NCBI GenBank assembly: GCA_030045215.1
Contig: JASIBJ010000111.1
Coordinates: forward strand, 1-8,370
Origin: Streptosporangiaceae bacterium
GTDB taxonomy: Bacteria; Actinomycetota; Actinomycetes; Streptosporangiales; Streptosporangiaceae
Direction: 5' to 3'
Length of the DNA stretch: 8,370 bases
Shown here: positions 5,897 to 8,370 of the stretch, in pieces
Numbering within the stretch: position 1 is the first letter of the stretch
How the letters are laid out: each line of letters starts with the position of its first letter
Program-made: the position numbers and the translations under genes
Notes under the pieces: generated by a model
The model's input: the letters and a program-made list of their open reading frames with translations, nothing else
What the model was told of the DNA's origin: nothing
Database searches by the model: none

Positions 5897-6627
5897 TCGC
5901 GCAAATCAAGGCAGAGCTGCTGAAGATCCGCTCGACCCGGACCGCACTCGGGCTGATCCTCGGGATGGTCGCGCTGATTGTGCTCTTCACGCTGCTGACC
6001 GGGCTGCTCACTCATCCAGGCGGGCTTGCGAGCAGGGAGGACCAGCGTGAGCTGCTGAGCCTGGGCAGTTTCGCAGACGTGTTCTCGGCACTTGCCGGGG
6101 TGCTGCTGGTGACCAGCGAGTACCGTTTCGGCACGATCCGGCCAACGATCCTGTTCAACCCGGGGCGCGCACGCCTTCTGACCGCGAAGGTCGTCGCCGG
6201 CGCACTGGCCGGAGTCGCGTTCGGATTGCTGGCTGAGGCAATTGGCTGGGCGATCGGATACGCCATCCTCGACGGCCGTGGCGTCACCGTAGTCCTCAGC
6301 AGCGGCGACATCCTGCTGCTCACTCTCGGCGGGCTCGCCGGCGCAGCCCTGTGGGGAGCGATCGGCGCCGGTGTCGGAGCGATCATCCGCCACCAAGTCG
6401 GCGCCGTCATCACGCTACTGGCCGTGAACCTCGTCGTCGACGAACTCCTGTTCGGCCTCGTCCCCTCGGCTGGGCGGTTCACGCCAACACGGGCTACGGA
6501 TGCGCTGACGGGCCTGCGAGTCGATCACCTGCTCTCGCCAGGCGCCGGCGCACTCACGTTGATCGCCTGGGCCTGCATACTGGCGACTGCCGGCATCGCC
6601 CTGTCCGCTCGGCGGGACATCAACTGA
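5893..6627 (+). CDS. ABC-2 type transporter permease
   Basis: 244 residues from GTG 5893, overlapping the ATPase stop. About six membrane segments are visible: residues 17-39 (ALGLILGMVALIVLFTLLTG), 61-78, 101-126, 140-164, 170-192 and 220-239, with an amphipathic N-terminus (IAQIKAELLKIRSTRTA) that is a hallmark of ABC-2 permeases. The segment LLVTSEYRFGTIRPTIL after the second helix matches the conserved cytoplasmic E-Y-R-x-G-T-I/x-R motif of this family. One ATPase and one permease gene imply a homodimeric exporter. It is the last gene of the operon, and no clear hairpin terminator follows its stop. Substrate is unknown. Confidence 0.92.
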   Translation: MIAQIKAELLKIRSTRTALGLILGMVALIVLFTLLTGLLTHPGGLASREDQRELLSLGSFADVFSALAGVLLVTSEYRFGTIRPTILFNPGRARLLTAKVVAGALAGVAFGLLAEAIGWAIGYAILDGRGVTVVLSSGDILLLTLGGLAGAALWGAIGAGVGAIIRHQVGAVITLLAVNLVVDELLFGLVPSAGRFTPTRATDALTGLRVDHLLSPGAGALTLIAWACILATAGIALSARRDIN

Positions 6628-7185
6628 CTCCCGGATCCACCCGCAAACTCCGCCGCCAAGCTCCGCCCCGCGAAGATACGACAAGACTCGGACGCGAGCC
6701 CCGCAGAAGCCAGCCGACGTGGACGGTCACCAGCTGCAGCCAGGACTCAGCTTCCAGAGTCCGGTCGGCGCGGTACGCACCGGGAGATCACGGGCCGCGA
6801 GACCGAGCGCCTGGCCGAACTCGATGGCGGATCGAACCGCCGACCTTCCGCTTCTCAGGCGACAGCACGGCCTGCCTTGACCAGGGACTCATCCTCTTGA
6901 AGCACTAACGTCGGCGCCTATCGGCCGTCACGCCCTAGCGCTAGAGCGACTTGATCTGTGCGGCGGTCAGCCGGATGGGCCCGGTCCGACATCCACGCCT
7001 AACGGCGGCTCACCGCGCGCTCATCAAGAAGCTTGCACCGCTTCACGATCCGGCCGGGGCAAGCCGAAAGGCAGCGGGCAGCCGTGTGTTTGTGCGTTAT
7101 CGGGCTGGACGTAATCGCCCACACATGCCGCGATCGACTCGGGCGTCCTGCTGGTCCTGGGCGCCGCCGCGGGGCGGCGGTGAGG
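6628..7185. other. 558-base region without a convincing gene
   Basis: Open frames exist (for example plus 6951-7400 and minus 6999-7295), but their translations lack motifs, overlap the MerR gene in the wrong sense, and look like GC-driven chance frames. Recognisable items are a tRNA 3'-half-like fragment (6826-6863) and a 10-bp perfect palindrome CTAGCGCTAG at 6935-6944. No terminator with a T tract follows the permease. Confidence 0.55.
6826..6863 (-). ncRNA. tRNA 3'-half-like remnant, GAG anticodon context
   Basis: On the minus strand: a half-stem GTCGC, the 7-base loop CTGAGAA (U33, GAG, A37), the closing half-stem GCGGA (three Watson-Crick pairs plus one wobble), a standard 5-base variable loop AGGTC, then a perfect 5-bp T stem GGCGG/CCGCC around TTCGAT. 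The T loop is one base short, and neither a D arm nor a pairing acceptor stem is found, so this is not a working tRNA. A tRNA 3' half alone is what integrating elements leave at attachment sites. A chance resemblance cannot be excluded. Confidence 0.35.
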
Positions 7186-7599
7186 TTACGGCGCAGCTGC
7201 CGGAAGCGCTGCGGTGTCGAACAGGCAGCATGCCTCGAGGTCTGGGCATTCGCAGTCGGCCGCTGCCTGTAGCCAGCGTTGCACCAGGACTGCACGCTCG
7301 ATCATGGCGGCCACCTGCGGGATCTTACGTCCGGCCACCTGGCGCAGGCGGCCGGCCGCGGCGGCTTCATCGCCCGGCTCCGCGCGGACCAGCGTCTTGA
7401 TCTCATCAAGGGTTAGCCCGGCGCGCTGTGCGGTGTCGATGACTGCGAGCTTTCGCACTGTGCCCTGGTCATAACGGCGCTGGCCGCTGCGGCGCGCCGG
7501 CTCGGGCAACAGTCCGATCTCTTCGTAGTACCGGATCGTGGACGCGCGCCGCCCGGTCAGCCGCGCGAGTTCACCGATAGTCAGCAAATCGCCCAGCAC
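7186..7599 (-). CDS. MerR-family transcriptional regulator with C-terminal cysteine cluster
   Basis: 137 residues from a GTG at 7599 (the ribosome binding site is weak; the start is chosen because the DNA-binding domain begins at residue 6). The winged HTH is canonical: LTIGELARLTG, STIRYYEEIGLLPEPAR, SGQRRYD (residues 6-44). A long dimerisation helix follows (about 85-113). The tail has C116, C118, C124 and C125 in CECPDLEACC. C116 and C124 have the C-x7-C spacing of the metal loop in CueR-type sensors, and there is no cysteine at the position before the dimer helix that divalent-metal sensors such as ZntR and MerR use. This fits a monovalent-metal or thiol-reactive signal, but many actinobacterial MerR proteins carry similar CxC tails with unknown ligands. 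It is divergent from the CC-motif gene at 7681, its likely target, by twisting the spacer of the shared promoter. Confidence 0.88.
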   Translation of the reverse strand: MLGDLLTIGELARLTGRRASTIRYYEEIGLLPEPARRSGQRRYDQGTVRKLAVIDTAQRAGLTLDEIKTLVRAEPGDEAAAAGRLRQVAGRKIPQVAAMIERAVLVQRWLQAAADCECPDLEACCLFDTAALPAAAP

Positions 7600-7610
7600 G
7601 GAACCTGGTC

Positions 7611-7675
7611 CTTGACTTCAAGCCGACTTGAACATATCCGATGCTAACTGACCCGTCCAACCCGGCACCTGGAGG
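7611..7675 (+). promoter_or_regulatory. MerR-type operator/promoter and RBS between the divergent genes
   Basis: A dyad TTCAAG-CCGA-CTTGAA (7617-7632) directly follows a -35-like TTGACT (7612-7617). A -10 at 7637-7642 (TCCGAT) would give the long 19-bp spacer that MerR regulators need, but its match to consensus is only fair. GGAGG at 7671-7675, five bases before the GTG at 7681, is the ribosome binding site of the plus-strand gene. The position of the dyad between -35 and -10 is the classical MerR arrangement. Confidence 0.6.
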
Positions 7676-7680
7676 AACCG

Positions 7681-8130
7681 GTGGAATTTTTTCCCGACGC
7701 AGCCCCGCTGGCATGCTCGCTCGGTCAGGACGACCTGGCCGACCGGCAGCGGCGCTGGCACGCGCTGGCCGATCGCGCGATCATCGACGTTGCCTGGACC
7801 GACCGCGGCATGCGATTGCGCTTTCGCGCCGAGCCCGGCGTCGAGGCTGAACTCCACGACCTGGCCGCACTCGAGCGGGACTGCTGCGCGTTCGCCGACT
7901 GGGCTGTAGTCACCGACGGCGAAGCCTTCGCGATCGACGTCCGCGGTACCAGCGCGGAATCGGTGCCGGTCGTACAGGAGATGTTTACAGGCCTTGCCGC
8001 CGCATCCGGCGACGGACCCCCAACCGTATCTTTATGCATCATCGCGCTGGGCACCAACGCACGGATCTGCCGCGATGGACACGCAGGGAGTAGGCGAGCG
8101 CTGCGCGCGACGAGTCCGTGCACGTGGTAA
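7681..8130 (+). CDS. Small ERDCC-motif protein, probable target of the divergent MerR regulator
   Basis: 149 residues from GTG 7681 with GGAGG at ideal distance. The first ~107 residues look like a real domain: LACSLGQDDLADRQRRWHAL (C12), a strand-rich middle (IIDVAWTDRGMRLRFRAEPG), then LHDLAALERDCCAFADWAVV with adjacent cysteines C68 and C69, and a closing helix ESVPVVQEMFTGL. I recognise the layout (ACxL near the N-terminus, ExxCCxF in the middle) as that of small actinobacterial proteins found beside MerR genes, but know no established function. The cysteine pair plus C12 could bind a soft metal or react with thiol oxidants. Residues from about 108 on (GDGPPTVSLCI and beyond) do not resemble the domain and may be a tail acquired when the gene was joined to the decayed sequence downstream. 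Confidence 0.75.
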   Translation: MEFFPDAAPLACSLGQDDLADRQRRWHALADRAIIDVAWTDRGMRLRFRAEPGVEAELHDLAALERDCCAFADWAVVTDGEAFAIDVRGTSAESVPVVQEMFTGLAAASGDGPPTVSLCIIALGTNARICRDGHAGSRRALRATSPCTW

Positions 8131-8144
8131 TTCGCTGGCGACAT

Positions 8145-8340
8145 GCCGGTGATGATGCGCACTATGCGGTCGTGGAGAAGCAGGCTGAAGCGCTCGAACC
8201 GGCCGACGACGTGATAGTCCATGACGTCGGCGACGAGCAGGTCGGCCTGCAGGCGCCAGTGGTCATCGACAGGTGCCCGGATCATCGAGCAGGCACTGGA
8301 CGGCGTCGCGGAAGGAGCTTCCCGCGGCAGAAATCGCCAT
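8145..8340 (-). pseudogene. Sulfotransferase-like fragment with frameshift
   Basis: Two minus-strand frames join into one pattern. AISAAGSSFRDAVQCLLDDPG (8340 to about 8276) stops at TGA 8263-8265. The next frame carries DDHWRLQADLL, then DVMDYHVVGRFERF and DRIVRIITGMS (about 8263 to 8145). The order FRxFVxxLLxxP, DxHWxxQxxLL, DYxxVGRFERF resembles the middle of Golgi-type/bacterial sulfotransferase-family proteins (the HWxPQ and VGRxE region). The PAPS-binding N-terminal P-loop is not present in the window and may lie to the right; the C-terminal part is replaced by sequence running into the neighbouring gene's 3' end. The family call is from motif memory only. Confidence 0.42.
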
Positions 8341-8370
8341 CGCAGCCTCCACATGTCCCCGGCGAACGCC

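Noticed and set aside
5560..6482. Minus-strand open frames across the ABC transporter genes
   Set aside because: Antisense to clear Walker A, signature, Walker B and permease sequences.
6935..6944. Perfect palindrome CTAGCGCTAG as a regulatory site
   Set aside because: Too short and isolated, with no gene start or promoter next to it.
6951..7400. Plus-strand open frame of 149 codons
   Set aside because: Overlaps the MerR gene antisense; no motif and no supported start.
7725..8354. A single 209-codon minus-strand gene
   Set aside because: Only its first part (about 8145-8263) has protein-like motifs; the rest is antisense to the ERDCC gene.
1..8370. CRISPR array, rRNA gene, replication origin
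   Set aside because: No regularly spaced repeats, rRNA-like sequence or iteron/DnaA-box cluster was seen on either strand.

Overview
The window is high-GC DNA with frequent GTG starts, GGAGG-type ribosome binding sites and gene families typical of filamentous Actinomycetota (Streptomyces or Streptosporangiales-like). No finer placement can be supported from the sequence. It is an accessory region in which a few intact genes sit among decayed mobile-element and gene remnants.

Layout. Positions 1-1174 (minus) hold an uninterrupted but edge-truncated IS110-family transposase. Upstream of its start is a highly structured leader (1175-1258) that hides the ribosome binding site and is the expected place for an IS110 bridge RNA. 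Positions 1312-1824 (minus) encode a small two-helix membrane protein with a PH-like tail. Positions 1825-2653 have no intact gene; they hold an imperfect 25-bp direct repeat and a fragment with a near-perfect Nudix box. Positions 2654-3070 (plus) encode a second small PH-like protein. Positions 3116-3274 hold a transposase-type HTH fragment, and 3280-4190 (minus) the C-terminal part of a large serine recombinase broken by three frameshifts and two TGA codons.

Positions 4211-6627 form the best preserved unit: a four-gene operon of a small HTH regulator, a stand-alone Clp N-terminal-domain protein, an ABC ATPase and an ABC-2 type permease. The cistrons are separated by 2 nt or overlap by 4 nt. 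A promoter (TTGACA-N18-TAAATT) lies inside two tandem 20-bp dyads, GTGTCA-N8-TGACAC and GTGTCA-N8-TGACAG, and its spacing predicts a leaderless mRNA beginning at or next to the GTG of the regulator. The simplest reading is an autoregulated exporter cassette with an adaptor-like Clp_N protein. Its substrate is unknown.

Positions 6628-7185 have no convincing gene but contain a tRNA 3'-half-like fragment. Positions 7186-7599 (minus) encode a MerR-family regulator with a C-terminal cysteine cluster. It is divergent from 7681-8130 (plus), a small protein of the ERDCC type, and the two share a promoter region with a TTCAAG-N4-CTTGAA dyad. The right end (about 8145-8340, minus) holds a frameshifted fragment resembling a sulfotransferase.

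The most interesting items are the operator/leaderless-promoter arrangement of the HTH-Clp_N-ABC operon, the competing hairpins before the IS110 transposase, and the MerR/CC-protein pair.
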